From: Peterkaempfera bronchialis
Lineage (GTDB): Bacteria; Actinomycetota; Actinomycetes; Streptomycetales; Streptomycetaceae
Assembly: GCF_003258605.2 (NCBI RefSeq)
Contig: NZ_CP031264.1
Coordinates: 6,502,232-6,566,231, forward strand
DNA length: 64,000 nucleotides
Direction of reading: 5' to 3'
Shown in pieces: positions 25,387 through 34,026 of this stretch. Made by a program: the position numbers and the translations under genes. Below the pieces are notes generated by a model. That model made no database searches, was not told the origin of the DNA, and worked only from the letters and a program-made list of their open reading frames with translations. How positions within the stretch are numbered: position 1 is the first letter of the stretch; every line of letters begins with the position of its first letter.

Positions 25387-26142
25387 TCAGGACAGGAAAC
25401 CCCGCAGCAGCGCCGCCGTTCCGGCGACATGGGCCCGCATCACCGCGCGGGCCCGCTCCCGGTCGCCGTCCAGCAGCGCGGCGACCAGCGCGGCGTGCTG
25501 CGCCTCGGAGTGGTCCAGGTTGCGCGGCAGCAGCGGTATGCAGTCCAGCAGCTCATTGACCGAGGCCCGGACCGAGGCGTACTGCTCGGCGACCGACGGC
25601 GACCCGCACAGCTCGGCGACGGCGAGGTGCAGCCGGGTGTCCATCCGGCGGTAGTCGCCCAGGGCCGCCGACCCGGTCGCGGCCAGGCAGTCCCGCAGCC
25701 GCTGCGCCTGTACGCCGGTCGGCCGCCGGTCGGCGCACAGCTCGGCGGCGCCCACCTCCAGCACCTCCCGGAAGAGCAGGGTGTCCTCCAGCCGGTCGCC
25801 CATCCGCCGGGCGCGGCGGCGCAGCTCGTCACCGCCGGCCGAGGCTCGGCCGGCGTCCTCCACCGCCTCCGGCCGATAGCGGACGAAGGTGCCGCCGTAG
25901 CGGCCCCGGCGGGTCTCCAGCAGCCCCTCGTCCTGGAGCGCCTTCAGCGCCTCGCGCAGCGTCACCCGGCTCACCTGGAGCCGCTCGGCCAGCTCCCGCT
26001 CGGCCGGCAGCCGCCCGCCGTCGGGGACCAGGCCCAGCCGGACCAGTTGCAGGATGCGCTGTACGGCCTCCTCGAAGGTGTTGCCGGAGCGCACCGGGCG
26101 CAGCACGGCGGCCAGCCGGTCGTCCCCGCCGCCACCGTCCAT
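25387..26142 (-). CDS. GntR/FadR-family transcriptional regulator
   Basis: A 251-residue regulator with an N-terminal winged helix (R-L-P-A-E-R-E-L-A-E-R-L-Q-V-S-R-V-T-L-R-E-A-L) and an all-helical FCD ligand-binding domain (F-R-E-V-L-E-V-G-A-A-E-L and H-L-A-V-A-E-L-C-G-S-P). ATG 26142 follows GGCAGGGAGGCG. It is divergent from the GlnA4-like gene over a 115-nt gap and probably controls both directions in response to the amine or a gamma-glutamyl intermediate. A related regulator in Streptomyces coelicolor is associated with the glnA4 locus, as I recall. Confidence 0.88.
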   Translation of the reverse strand: MDGGGGDDRLAAVLRPVRSGNTFEEAVQRILQLVRLGLVPDGGRLPAERELAERLQVSRVTLREALKALQDEGLLETRRGRYGGTFVRYRPEAVEDAGRASAGGDELRRRARRMGDRLEDTLLFREVLEVGAAELCADRRPTGVQAQRLRDCLAATGSAALGDYRRMDTRLHLAVAELCGSPSVAEQYASVRASVNELLDCIPLLPRNLDHSEAQHAALVAALLDGDRERARAVMRAHVAGTAALLRGFLS

Positions 26143-26200
26143 CGCGCGCCTCCCTGCCGTCCACCGCGCCGCGCCGCGCCGGGCGGAACCCTTCCCATTC

Positions 26201-26220
26201 AATGGTACAAGGACATACCT
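26201..26220. promoter_or_regulatory. Possible GntR operator
   Basis: GGTA (26204-26207) and TACC (26216-26219) form a short inverted repeat with an 8-nt centre in the only AT-rich patch of the divergent region. FCD regulators usually bind short palindromes with GT/AC ends, so this is a reasonable but weak candidate. Confidence 0.35.
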
Positions 26221-26257
26221 TTGGACTGCTCGCAGCGGAACCGAGGAGGCATCCACC

Positions 26258-27637
26258 GTGCCCGACCGACCGACGCCGCCCCCCACCGGGGCCCCGCTCA
26301 GCCTCGAAGCGCTGCGCATCCTCGTGGAGAGCGGCGAGGTGCACACCGTGGTCCTCGCCTTCACCGACATGCAGGGCAGACTCCAGGGCAAGCGGTTCGC
26401 CGCCCGCTTCTTCCTCGACGAGGTGGCCCGGCACGGCAGCGAGGGATGCGCCTACCTGCTCGCCGTGGACGTCGACCTCAACACCGTCGACGGCTACCGG
26501 ATGGCCTCCTGGGAGACCGGCTACGGCGACTTCGCCATGCACCCCGACCTCGGCACCCTGCGCCGCATCCCCTGGCAGCCCGGCACCGCCCTGGCCACCG
26601 CCGACCTCGCCTGGCACGACGGCACCCCCGTGCACGCCTCGCCGCGCCAGATCCTGCGCCGCCAGCTGGACCGGCTCGCCGAGCGCGGCTGGCACGCCCA
26701 GGTCGGCACCGAGCTGGAGTTCATCGTCTTCCGCGACACCTATGAGACCGCCTGGGAGCGCGGCTACCGGGGCCTCACCCCGGCCAACCAGTACAACGTC
26801 GACTACTCCCTGCTCGGCACCGCCCGCGTCGAACCGCTGCTCGCCCGCATCCGCAACGAGATGGGCGGCGCCGGGATGACCGTGGAGTCCGCCAAGGGCG
26901 AGTGCAACCTCGGCCAGCACGAGATCGCCTTCCGCTACGCCGACGCGCTCACCACCTGCGACCAGCACAGCGTCTACAAGACCGGTGCCAAGGAGATCGC
27001 CGCCCAGGAGGGCATGGCGCTCACCTTCATGGCCAAGTACGACGAGCGCGAGGGCAACAGCTGCCACATCCACCTCTCGCTCCGCGACGACCGGGACGAC
27101 CCCGTCCTGGCCGGGCCCGACGGGGACATCGGCGACACCATGCGGCACTTCCTCGCCGGGCAGTTGGCCGCACTGCGCGAGTTCAGCCTGCTGTACGCGC
27201 CCAACATCAACTCCTACAAGCGGTTCCGCCCCGGCTCCTTCGCCCCCACCGCCGTCGCCTGGGGCCGCGACAACCGCACCTGCGCCCTGCGCGTCGTCGG
27301 CCACGGCCCCTCGCTGCGCGTGGAGAACCGCGTGCCCGGCGGCGACGTCAACCCCTACCTCGCCGTGGCCGGCATGATCGCCGCCGGACTGCACGGCATC
27401 GAGCACCGGCTGGAGCCGCCCGAGCCCTGCACCGGCAACGCGTACACCGCCGACTGCGCCCGGATGCCCGCCACCCTGCGCGAGGCCGCCGAGCTGTGGC
27501 GGGGCTCCGCCCTGGCCAAGGACACCTTCGGCGAGGACGTCATGGAGCACTACCTCACCATGGCCCGCGTGGAGCAGGACGCCCATGACACCGCCGTCAC
27601 CGACTGGGAGCGCTACCGCTCCTTCGAGCGGATGTGA
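26258..27637 (+). CDS. glnA4: Glutamine-synthetase-like gamma-glutamyl amine ligase (GlnA4-like)
   Basis: A 459-residue class I GS-like enzyme that should join glutamate to an amine with ATP. Conserved blocks include T-E-L-E-F, K-G-E-C-N-L-G-Q-H-E, N-S-C-H-I-H-L-S-L and a C-terminal R-V-E-N-R-V-P-G-G-D-V-N-P-Y. The ammonium-site and adenylylation region differ from true GlnA. The flanking regulator, amidotransferase, aldehyde dehydrogenase and dehydrogenase match the S. coelicolor glnA4 locus, whose product is reported to be a gamma-glutamylethanolamide synthetase. Polyamine activity (GlnA2/GlnA3) is the main alternative. GTG 26258 follows GAGGAGGC. Confidence 0.82.
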   Translation: MPDRPTPPPTGAPLSLEALRILVESGEVHTVVLAFTDMQGRLQGKRFAARFFLDEVARHGSEGCAYLLAVDVDLNTVDGYRMASWETGYGDFAMHPDLGTLRRIPWQPGTALATADLAWHDGTPVHASPRQILRRQLDRLAERGWHAQVGTELEFIVFRDTYETAWERGYRGLTPANQYNVDYSLLGTARVEPLLARIRNEMGGAGMTVESAKGECNLGQHEIAFRYADALTTCDQHSVYKTGAKEIAAQEGMALTFMAKYDEREGNSCHIHLSLRDDRDDPVLAGPDGDIGDTMRHFLAGQLAALREFSLLYAPNINSYKRFRPGSFAPTAVAWGRDNRTCALRVVGHGPSLRVENRVPGGDVNPYLAVAGMIAAGLHGIEHRLEPPEPCTGNAYTADCARMPATLREAAELWRGSALAKDTFGEDVMEHYLTMARVEQDAHDTAVTDWERYRSFERM

Positions 27638-27647
27638 GCCGCCCGCC

Positions 27648-29045
27648 ATGACCGATCCCACGACCGACGCCACCCCCGGGCCCCGCGCCCACCGCGTCCT
27701 CAACCCGGCCACCGAAGAGGTCATCGCCACCGTCCCGGAGACCGCCCCGGCCGAGGTCGACGCCGCCGTACAGCGCGCCGCCAAGGCCCAGCAGAGCTGG
27801 TCCGCCCTCGCGCCCGGCGACCGCGCCCGACTGCTGCGCCGCTTCGCCGACGCCGTCGACGGCCGGCTGGAGGAACTGGCCGCGCTGGAGGTCCGCGAGG
27901 CCGGCCACACCATCGGCGGCGCCCGCTGGGAGGCGGGGAACGTCCGCGACCTGCTGGAGTACGCCGCCGGGGGAGTGGAGCGGCTGACCGGCCGTCAGAT
28001 CCCGGTCGGCGGCGGCGTGGACCTCACCTTCCACGAGCCCCTGGGCATCGTCGGCGTCATCGCCCCCTGGAACTTCCCGATGCCGATCGCCGCCTGGGGC
28101 TTCGCCCCGGCCCTCGCCGCCGGCAACGCCGTGCTGCTCAAACCCGCCGAGACCACCCCGCTGACCGCCCTGCGGCTGGCCGACCTCGCCCTTGACGCCG
28201 GCCTGCCCGACGGCCTGCTCCAGGTGCTGCCCGGCGCCGGAACCGTCACCGGCCGGGCGATCGTGGACCACCCCGCCGTACGGAAGATCGTCTTCACCGG
28301 GTCCACCGCCACCGGTAAGGAGGTCATGGCCCGCTGCGCCGCCCAGGTCAAGCGGGTCACCCTGGAACTCGGCGGCAAGAGCCCCAGCATCGTCTTCCGC
28401 GACGCCGACCTGGAACGGGCCGCCGCCGCCACCCCGATGTCCTTCCTCGACAACGCCGGGCAGGACTGCTGCGCCCGCACCCGCATCCTGGTCCAGCGCG
28501 AGGTGTACGACGAGTTCCTGGGCCTGCTGGAACCCGCCGTCGCCGCCGTCACCGTCGGCGACCCCGCCGACCCCGCCACCGACATGGGCCCGCTGATCTC
28601 CGCCGCCCAACGGGAGCGGGTCTCCACCTATGTCACCCCCGACATCCCCACCGCCGCCCGGGGCACCGTCCCGGCCGGGCCCGGCTTCTGGTTCCCGCCC
28701 ACCGTCCTCACCCCCCTCGACCCCGGCTGCCCCGCCGCCACCGAGGAGATCTTCGGCCCGGTCGCCGTGGTGCTGCCGTTCGACGACGAGGCCGACGCGC
28801 TGCGCCTGGCCAACGCCACCCGCTACGGCCTGGCCGGGTCCCTCTGGACCCGCGACATCGGCCGGGCGCTGCGCCTGGCACGAGGAGTGGCAGCCGGCAA
28901 CCTCTCGGTCAACTCCCATGCGTCCGTGCGGTACTGGACACCCTTCGGCGGCTTCGGAGAGTCCGGCCTCGGCCGGGAACTCGGCCCCGACGCCGTCGCC
29001 CACTTCACCGAGACCAAGAACGTCTTCATCAGCTCCGAGGAGTGA
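27648..29045 (+). CDS. NAD(P)-dependent aldehyde dehydrogenase
   Basis: A 465-residue ALDH: cofactor-binding F-T-G-S-T-A-T-G-K, general base Glu240 in L-E-L-G-G-K-S, and catalytic Cys in G-Q-D-C-C-A-R (Cys274/275). It follows the synthetase gene by 10 nt, and the dehydrogenase gene begins 7 nt after it, so the three form an operon. In a gamma-glutamyl amine pathway it would oxidise the gamma-glutamylated aldehyde to the acid. Confidence 0.92.
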   Translation: MTDPTTDATPGPRAHRVLNPATEEVIATVPETAPAEVDAAVQRAAKAQQSWSALAPGDRARLLRRFADAVDGRLEELAALEVREAGHTIGGARWEAGNVRDLLEYAAGGVERLTGRQIPVGGGVDLTFHEPLGIVGVIAPWNFPMPIAAWGFAPALAAGNAVLLKPAETTPLTALRLADLALDAGLPDGLLQVLPGAGTVTGRAIVDHPAVRKIVFTGSTATGKEVMARCAAQVKRVTLELGGKSPSIVFRDADLERAAAATPMSFLDNAGQDCCARTRILVQREVYDEFLGLLEPAVAAVTVGDPADPATDMGPLISAAQRERVSTYVTPDIPTAARGTVPAGPGFWFPPTVLTPLDPGCPAATEEIFGPVAVVLPFDDEADALRLANATRYGLAGSLWTRDIGRALRLARGVAAGNLSVNSHASVRYWTPFGGFGESGLGRELGPDAVAHFTETKNVFISSEE

Positions 29046-29052
29046 GCCGCCC

Positions 29053-29889
29053 ATGACCACCGATCGGGACACCGACCAGCACAGCGACGGGGACAGCCGC
29101 CAGGGCACCGCCGAAGCGCCCGTCTGCCGCCGTCTGGTGGGCCGCACCGCCGTCATCACCGGGGCCGGCAGCGGCATCGGACTGGCCGCCGCCCGGCGCC
29201 TGGCCTCCGAGGGCGCCCGGGTGGTGTGCGCCGACATCGACACCGCCGCAGGCAAGGCCGCCGCCGAGGCGGTGGGCGGACTCTTCGTCCAGACCGACGT
29301 CACCGACGCCGCGCAGGTCGACGCCCTCTTCCGGGCCGCGCACGACACCTACGGCAGCGTGGACGTCGCCTTCAACAACGCCGGCATCTCGCCGCCCGAC
29401 GACGACTCCATCCTCACCACCGGCCTGGACGCCTGGCGCCGCGTCCAGGAGGTCAACCTCACCTCCGTCTACCTCTGCTGCAAGGCGGCGCTGCCCTATA
29501 TGCAGCGGCAGGGCCGGGGTTCCATCATCAACACCGCCAGCTTTGTCGCCGTGATGGGCGCCGCCACCTCGCAGATCTCCTACACCGCCTCCAAGGGCGG
29601 GGTGCTGGCCATGTCCCGCGAGCTGGGGGTGCAGTTCGCCCGCGAGGGCATCCGGGTCAACGCCCTCTGCCCCGGACCGGTGGACACCCCGCTGCTCCGC
29701 GAACTCTTCGCCAAGGACCCGGAGCGCGCCGCCCGCCGCCTGGTGCACATCCCGCTGGGTCGCTTCGCCCGGGCGGAGGAGATCGCCGCCGCTGTCGCCT
29801 TCCTCGCCAGCGACGACTCCTCCTTTGTCACGGCGAGCGAGTTCCTGGTGGACGGCGGGATCGCCGGCGCCTATGTCACACCGCTCTGA
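29053..29889 (+). CDS. Short-chain dehydrogenase/reductase
   Basis: A 278-residue classical SDR. The NAD(P) motif is T-G-A-G-S-G-I-G (residues 36-43), followed by N-N-A-G, catalytic Ser163, Tyr177 and Lys181 (Y-T-A-S-K). An approximately 27-residue hydrophilic N-terminal extension is atypical. As the third gene of the amine operon it could oxidise a hydroxyl group of the gamma-glutamylated substrate (for example the alcohol of gamma-glutamylethanolamide) before the aldehyde dehydrogenase step; this is inference from position. Confidence 0.9.
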   Translation: MTTDRDTDQHSDGDSRQGTAEAPVCRRLVGRTAVITGAGSGIGLAAARRLASEGARVVCADIDTAAGKAAAEAVGGLFVQTDVTDAAQVDALFRAAHDTYGSVDVAFNNAGISPPDDDSILTTGLDAWRRVQEVNLTSVYLCCKAALPYMQRQGRGSIINTASFVAVMGAATSQISYTASKGGVLAMSRELGVQFAREGIRVNALCPGPVDTPLLRELFAKDPERAARRLVHIPLGRFARAEEIAAAVAFLASDDSSFVTASEFLVDGGIAGAYVTPL

Positions 29890-29936
29890 CCCTCTCTTGA
29901 CCCCGGTCTTATCAGGCACGACGTACCGTGCGGACC

Positions 29937-31061
29937 GTGACTGCGACGATTCCGTCCGGCTGGTACCCGGACCCGAGCGACAGCGGCGGCGACGGTGCGG
30001 AGCGCCGGCAGCGGTGGTGGGACGGCACCGAGTGGACCGGCAACACCCGTCCCGCACCGCCGGAGGTCCCGCCGGAGACGGTGGCGGAGACGGAGACGGT
30101 GGCTGAGACGGCGCCGCTTCAGGGGGTTGACGCACCGTCAGCTCCGCTGGAGGGTTCGGTGGTCGGCTGGCCCGCGATGCCGACCGTGCCGCCGAGCGGG
30201 GGCCGCCGCAGGCGGCCGTCGCGGGCCGTGGTGGCCGCCGTGGCGGTGGCGGCCCTGGTCGGCGCGGGCATCGGCGTCGGGGCGACCTACCTCGCCATGC
30301 GTGACGACCACGGCCCCTCGGCGGCCGGGCCCGCGCCGTCGGACGGCGGGCGTGGCGACACCGCACCGCAGTTCGGCGAGGGCGGCGGCTCCGGCGGCTT
30401 CGGCTCCGGGGGCGGCGATGGCTTCGGCGACGGGGGCAGCGGCGGCAGCGGCGGCAGCGGCAATGGGGGCCTGGGCGGTCGGGGCTTCGGCGGCAGCGGT
30501 GGGCTCGGCGGCGGCACCGGCGGTGACGGCGGCTCCGGCGGCCGGGGCGGCGCCGAGGCCCGTACCGCCGTCGACACGGTGAACGGCATCACGCTGCCGA
30601 TCCCGTCCGGCTGGACCGGGGGCACCACCGGCGACGGCTACGCGGCCCTCTCCATCGGCTCCTACTCCTGCCCGGAGTCCCCGTACGGCTGCACCCTGGC
30701 CGGAGTGGCCACCAGCACCCTGCGCGTCGCCACCGACCCGGCCGCCGCCGCCAAGGGCGACATCAGCGCCGCCGTCAAGGAATCCTACGGCACCGTCACC
30801 TCCCACCAGGAGCTGAAGTCCGCCCCGGTGACCGTCGCCGGGCGGTCCGGTTACCTGGTCCGCTGGAAGGTGGACGCCAAGACCGGCAACGACGGCTATG
30901 TGGAGACCGTGGTCTTCCCGTCCGCCGGAGGCACCTCCCTGATCGCCGTCCACCTGGGCTTCGACGCCGTGGACAAGGCCCCCTCGGTCGACCTGATGGA
31001 CACCATCGTCGCGGGGATCGCGGACCACAGCGGCTCCGGGACCGGCGGCAGCGGCACCTGA
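29937..31061 (+). CDS. DUF2510 membrane protein with Gly-rich linker
   Basis: A 374-residue predicted protein. DUF2510 lies at the N-terminus (G-W-Y-P-D-P and R-W-W-D-G-T-E-W-T). A membrane helix (V-V-A-A-V-A-V-A-A-L-V-G-A-G-I-G) follows near residue 100, then a roughly 70-residue Gly/Ser tract and an extracytoplasmic domain that begins near N-G-I-T-L-P-I-P-S-G-W and ends in G-S-G-T. TACCGT ends 7 nt before GTG 29937 and no ribosome site is present, so the leaderless start is preferred over GTG 29928. The function is unknown; DUF2510 often precedes membrane anchors in actinobacteria. Confidence 0.75.
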   Translation: MTATIPSGWYPDPSDSGGDGAERRQRWWDGTEWTGNTRPAPPEVPPETVAETETVAETAPLQGVDAPSAPLEGSVVGWPAMPTVPPSGGRRRRPSRAVVAAVAVAALVGAGIGVGATYLAMRDDHGPSAAGPAPSDGGRGDTAPQFGEGGGSGGFGSGGGDGFGDGGSGGSGGSGNGGLGGRGFGGSGGLGGGTGGDGGSGGRGGAEARTAVDTVNGITLPIPSGWTGGTTGDGYAALSIGSYSCPESPYGCTLAGVATSTLRVATDPAAAAKGDISAAVKESYGTVTSHQELKSAPVTVAGRSGYLVRWKVDAKTGNDGYVETVVFPSAGGTSLIAVHLGFDAVDKAPSVDLMDTIVAGIADHSGSGTGGSGT

Positions 31062-31070
31062 GCACCCACC

Positions 31071-31095
31071 GGCCCGGGGCCGCCGACCCCGGGCC
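31071..31095. terminator. Bidirectional terminator hairpin
   Basis: GGCCCGGGG (31071-31079) pairs perfectly with CCCCGGGCC (31087-31095) around a 7-nt loop between two convergent genes. Confidence 0.7.
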
Positions 31096-31107
31096 GGGCC
31101 GCACGGC

Positions 31108-32316
31108 TCAGAGGAACGTCTTGCCCTCGCCCCGGTACGTCGGCACCGACTCCGCGACCCGGTCGCCCGCCACCAGGTGCAGCCGGTCGAACCGCTCGCA
31201 CAGCTCACCCGCCTTGGCGTGCCGGAACCACACCCGGTCGCCGATCAGCAGGTCGTCCGCCGCCGAACCCAGCAGCGGCGTCTGCACCTCGCCCGCCTGC
31301 TCCTGCGGGTCATAGCGCAGGCCCTCCGGGAGGTACGGCACCGGCAGCCGGTCCCGCCCGGCCGCCCCCGACGCCGGATAGCCGCCGCCCAGCACCGTCA
31401 CCACCCCCACCCCGGGCCGCCGCACCACCGGCTGGCCGAAGAGCGCGGCCGGACGGCCCCGGAAGGAGGTGTAGTTGTCGAACAGCCCCGGCATATAGAG
31501 CCCCGACCCGGCCGCGATCTCGGTCACTGCGGACTCCGCCGCCGTGGACTCCACACTGCCGGTGCCGCCGCCGTTGACGAACTCCAGGTCCGCCACCCGC
31601 CGCAGCGCGCGCACCACCGCCGCCCGCCGCCCGGCCAGCTCCGCCCGGGCCCGCGCCTGCATCGCCCGGACCGCCCGCGAGCGCAGCGGCCGACCCGCGA
31701 GGGAGTCGCCCACACCGGCGACATGGCCCTCGTACGCCATCAGCCCCACCACCCGGAAGCCGGGACGGCACTGCACCAGTTCGGCCAGCGCCACCAGATC
31801 CTCCGGGGAGCGCAGCGGGGAGCGGCGCGCACCGATGCGTATCCGCCCGCCCAGCAGATGCAGGGCGGTGTCCATCTCCAGGCAGACCCGGATCTCCTCA
31901 CCGCTCCCCGGCCCGTCCGCGCGGGCCGCGTCGATCAGTTCCAGTTGCGCCGGGTCGTCCAGCAGCACGGTCACGGCGGCGGCCAGTTTGGGGTCGGCGG
32001 CCAACCGCGTATAGGCGGCCCGGTCCACCGAGGGGTAGGCCAGCAGCACATCCGGGTAGCCCGCCTCGGCCAGCCAGAGCGACTCGGCGAGCGTAAAGCT
32101 CATGATCCCGGCGATCCCGTCCACCGCCAGGGCCCGGTCCAGCAGCGCCCGGCAGCGCACCGACTTGCTGGCCACCCGGATCGGCTTGCCCCCGGCCCGG
32201 CGCACCAGGTCGGCCGCATTGGCGTCGAACGCCTCCAGGTCCACGATGGCCAGCGGTGCTTCCAGGTGCGCGGTGGCCCGGTCGTACCGGGCGCGGTCAG
32301 CAGCGGGGTTCACCAT
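31108..32316 (-). CDS. PLP-dependent amino acid deaminase/aldolase (DSD1/alanine racemase N-fold)
   Basis: A 402-residue TIM-barrel PLP enzyme. The Schiff-base lysine lies in I-R-V-A-S-K-S-V-R-C near residue 50. The barrel continues through V-C-L-E-M-D and G-L-M-A-Y-E-G-H-V-A-G-V, and the C-terminal beta domain has the metal/PLP-phosphate region E-F-V-N-G-G-G-T-G-S-V-E. Relatives include D-threonine aldolase and D-serine dehydratase, so it probably acts on a D- or beta-hydroxy amino acid; the substrate is not determined. ATG 32316 is chosen; GTG 32313 is also possible. Confidence 0.83.
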   Translation of the reverse strand: MVNPAADRARYDRATAHLEAPLAIVDLEAFDANAADLVRRAGGKPIRVASKSVRCRALLDRALAVDGIAGIMSFTLAESLWLAEAGYPDVLLAYPSVDRAAYTRLAADPKLAAAVTVLLDDPAQLELIDAARADGPGSGEEIRVCLEMDTALHLLGGRIRIGARRSPLRSPEDLVALAELVQCRPGFRVVGLMAYEGHVAGVGDSLAGRPLRSRAVRAMQARARAELAGRRAAVVRALRRVADLEFVNGGGTGSVESTAAESAVTEIAAGSGLYMPGLFDNYTSFRGRPAALFGQPVVRRPGVGVVTVLGGGYPASGAAGRDRLPVPYLPEGLRYDPQEQAGEVQTPLLGSAADDLLIGDRVWFRHAKAGELCERFDRLHLVAGDRVAESVPTYRGEGKTFL

Positions 32317-32418
32317 GGCCGAAGACTGCCACACGCTGCTACCGGTCGGTAGATCCGAAGCTGTGGACGACGGATCGATTCTGCTGGGCAATCGGATCCG
32401 TGGCGCCGCCCCAACGCG

Positions 32419-32424
32419 TAGGGT
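32419..32424 (+). promoter_or_regulatory. Possible -10 element of the mycosin-linked gene pair
   Basis: TAGGGT in CGCGTAGGGTGG lies 84 nt upstream of ATG 32508 and matches the -10 pattern seen at arc, pup and prcB. No clear -35 is seen. Confidence 0.35.
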
Positions 32425-32507
32425 GGCGGCCGTAGTTGCGCAGGTAGGACGCCGGGGAGCGCTGTCCGACGGGCCTGCCGTGTGCCGTGGGACGGGGGTG
32501 GCCGCAG

Positions 32508-33356
32508 ATGTACAAGGCCGAGGTGGTGCCGCACGGGGCCGCCGTCCCCGCCCGGCGGCCGTTCCTCGCGGACCGCCTGCCGCCGCCCGTACAGCCCGTC
32601 CCGCTGCTCCCCACCGCCACCACCGCCACCACCGGCCGGGTCAGGGCGGGGCTCGCCGTGCTCTCGCTGGCCACCGGCGTGGGACTGCTGCTCGGGCCCA
32701 CCGTCGGCGCCGCCCTCGACCCCGGCCGGGTGGCGGCGGCCGGTCTCCCAGCGGCGGACGAACGCTTCGCGCTGGCCCGCACCCTGTGGCGCACCGCCCC
32801 CGCCGACAGCCTGCTGCCCCCGACGCTCACCCCCGGCGACGGGTCGACCTGGACCCGCACCGCCGTCGCCGCCGACACCGCCTGCACCCCCGCCGCCCTC
32901 GGCCGCGACCTCTATGCCGCACTCGCCCCGGTCGGCTGCGCACGGCTGCTCCGCGCCACCTACACCGACCTGGCCCGCAGCCGCCTGGTCACCGTCGGCA
33001 TCGTCACCACCAAGGCCGACCGTACGGCCACCGCCCGCTTTGCCGCCGCCCGGCGGACCGCACCGACGCCCGCCCCGGCCACCGACCCCGCCACGCCCGC
33101 CGCCACCTGGACGGTCCGCGCCGACCCGGCCCGCCCCTGGCTGGTCTGGACGGCCGCCGCCTTCGCCGACGGGCGCACCGTCCACCACCCGGCCCCGGCC
33201 GGCCCCGCCTCCGCCGACGACCCGCACGCCCCGCTGGTCGAAGCCGGCCTCCCGGACGCCGCCCGCCACCTGGCCGCCGCCATCCGAGCCGCCCTCGACC
33301 ACACCCTCACCACCGCCTGGCACCAGGCTCACCCCACCCCGGAGACCACCCGGTGA
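32508..33356 (+). CDS. Membrane-anchored protein of unknown function, linked to the subtilase
   Basis: A 282-residue predicted protein: about 40 cytoplasmic residues, one membrane helix (A-G-L-A-V-L-S-L-A-T-G-V-G-L-L-L) near 45-65, then an Ala/Pro/Thr-rich outer domain with two cysteines (T-A-C-T-P and P-V-G-C-A-R) that may form a disulfide. No catalytic motif is recognised. ATG 32508 follows GGGGGTGG. Its TGA overlaps the GTG that opens the first 228-bp repeat, the same GTGA junction that later opens the subtilase gene, so the two genes were probably once directly coupled. It may be an accessory or substrate of the protease. Confidence 0.7.
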   Translation: MYKAEVVPHGAAVPARRPFLADRLPPPVQPVPLLPTATTATTGRVRAGLAVLSLATGVGLLLGPTVGAALDPGRVAAAGLPAADERFALARTLWRTAPADSLLPPTLTPGDGSTWTRTAVAADTACTPAALGRDLYAALAPVGCARLLRATYTDLARSRLVTVGIVTTKADRTATARFAAARRTAPTPAPATDPATPAATWTVRADPARPWLVWTAAAFADGRTVHHPAPAGPASADDPHAPLVEAGLPDAARHLAAAIRAALDHTLTTAWHQAHPTPETTR

Positions 33357-34026
33357 CGCCTTCGCGTGCTGGGCTTCGTCGGCTGGGGTCGGCTCCGTCT
33401 TCGGTCAGCGGGTTGTCTCTGGCTGGGGCTGGCTCGTCCCCGGCTCGGCTCACGGGTGGCGCCCTTGTGCGCTGGGTTTCGGGCTGGCTTCGGTCGCGGT
33501 CGGCCCTGTTCGGGTGGAGGGCCTGTGGGGTTGGGCCGGTGTCCCAGACGCCAGGCTCACCCCACCCCGGAGGCCACCCGGTGACGCCTTCGCGTGCTGG
33601 GCTTCGTCGGCTGGGGTCGGCTCCGTCTGCGGTCATCGGGTTGTCTTTGGTCGGGGCTGGCTCGTCCCCGGCTTGGCTCGCGGGTGGCGCCCTTGTGCGC
33701 TGGGTTTCGGGTTGGCTTCAGTCGCGGTCGGGCGTGTTCGGGTGGAGGGCTTGTGGGGTTGGGCCGGTGTCCCAGACGCCAGGCTCACCCCACCCCGGAG
33801 GCCGCCCGGTGACGCCTTCGCGTGCTGGGCTTCGTCGGCTGGGGTCGGCTCCGTCTGCGGTCAGCGGGTTGTCTCTGGTCGGGGCTGGCTCGTCCCCGGC
33901 TTGGCTCGCGGGTGGCGCCCTTGTGCGCTGGGTTTCGGGTTGGGTTCGGTCGCGGTCGGTCCTGTTCGGGTGGAGGGCTTGTGGGGCCGGGCCGGTGTCC
34001 CGCCGCCCCGTCACGGAGGCCGCCCG
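33353..34026 (+). repeat. Three 228/228/218-bp tandem repeats between coupled genes
   Basis: Units start at 33353, 33581 and 33809, each with GTGACGCCTTCGCG, and are highly similar to one another (about nine in ten bases by eye). The units are G/T-skewed on this strand. The last 25-30 bp of each unit resemble the 3' end of the preceding gene (C-A-G-G-C-T-C-A-C-C-C-C region). Because 228 is a multiple of 3, the frame from GTG 33353 stays open to TGA 34028-34030, potentially a 225-residue product, and that stop overlaps the protease start. Whether it is translated is unknown. Confidence 0.9.

Noticed and set aside
32482-34026. Protease extended upstream through the repeats
   Set aside because: The frame is open only because stops are rare in GC-rich repeats; the signal peptide lies just after GTG 34027.
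33353-34026. CRISPR array or insertion sequence
   Set aside because: Units are directly adjacent with no spacers, carry no transposase and have no terminal inverted repeats.
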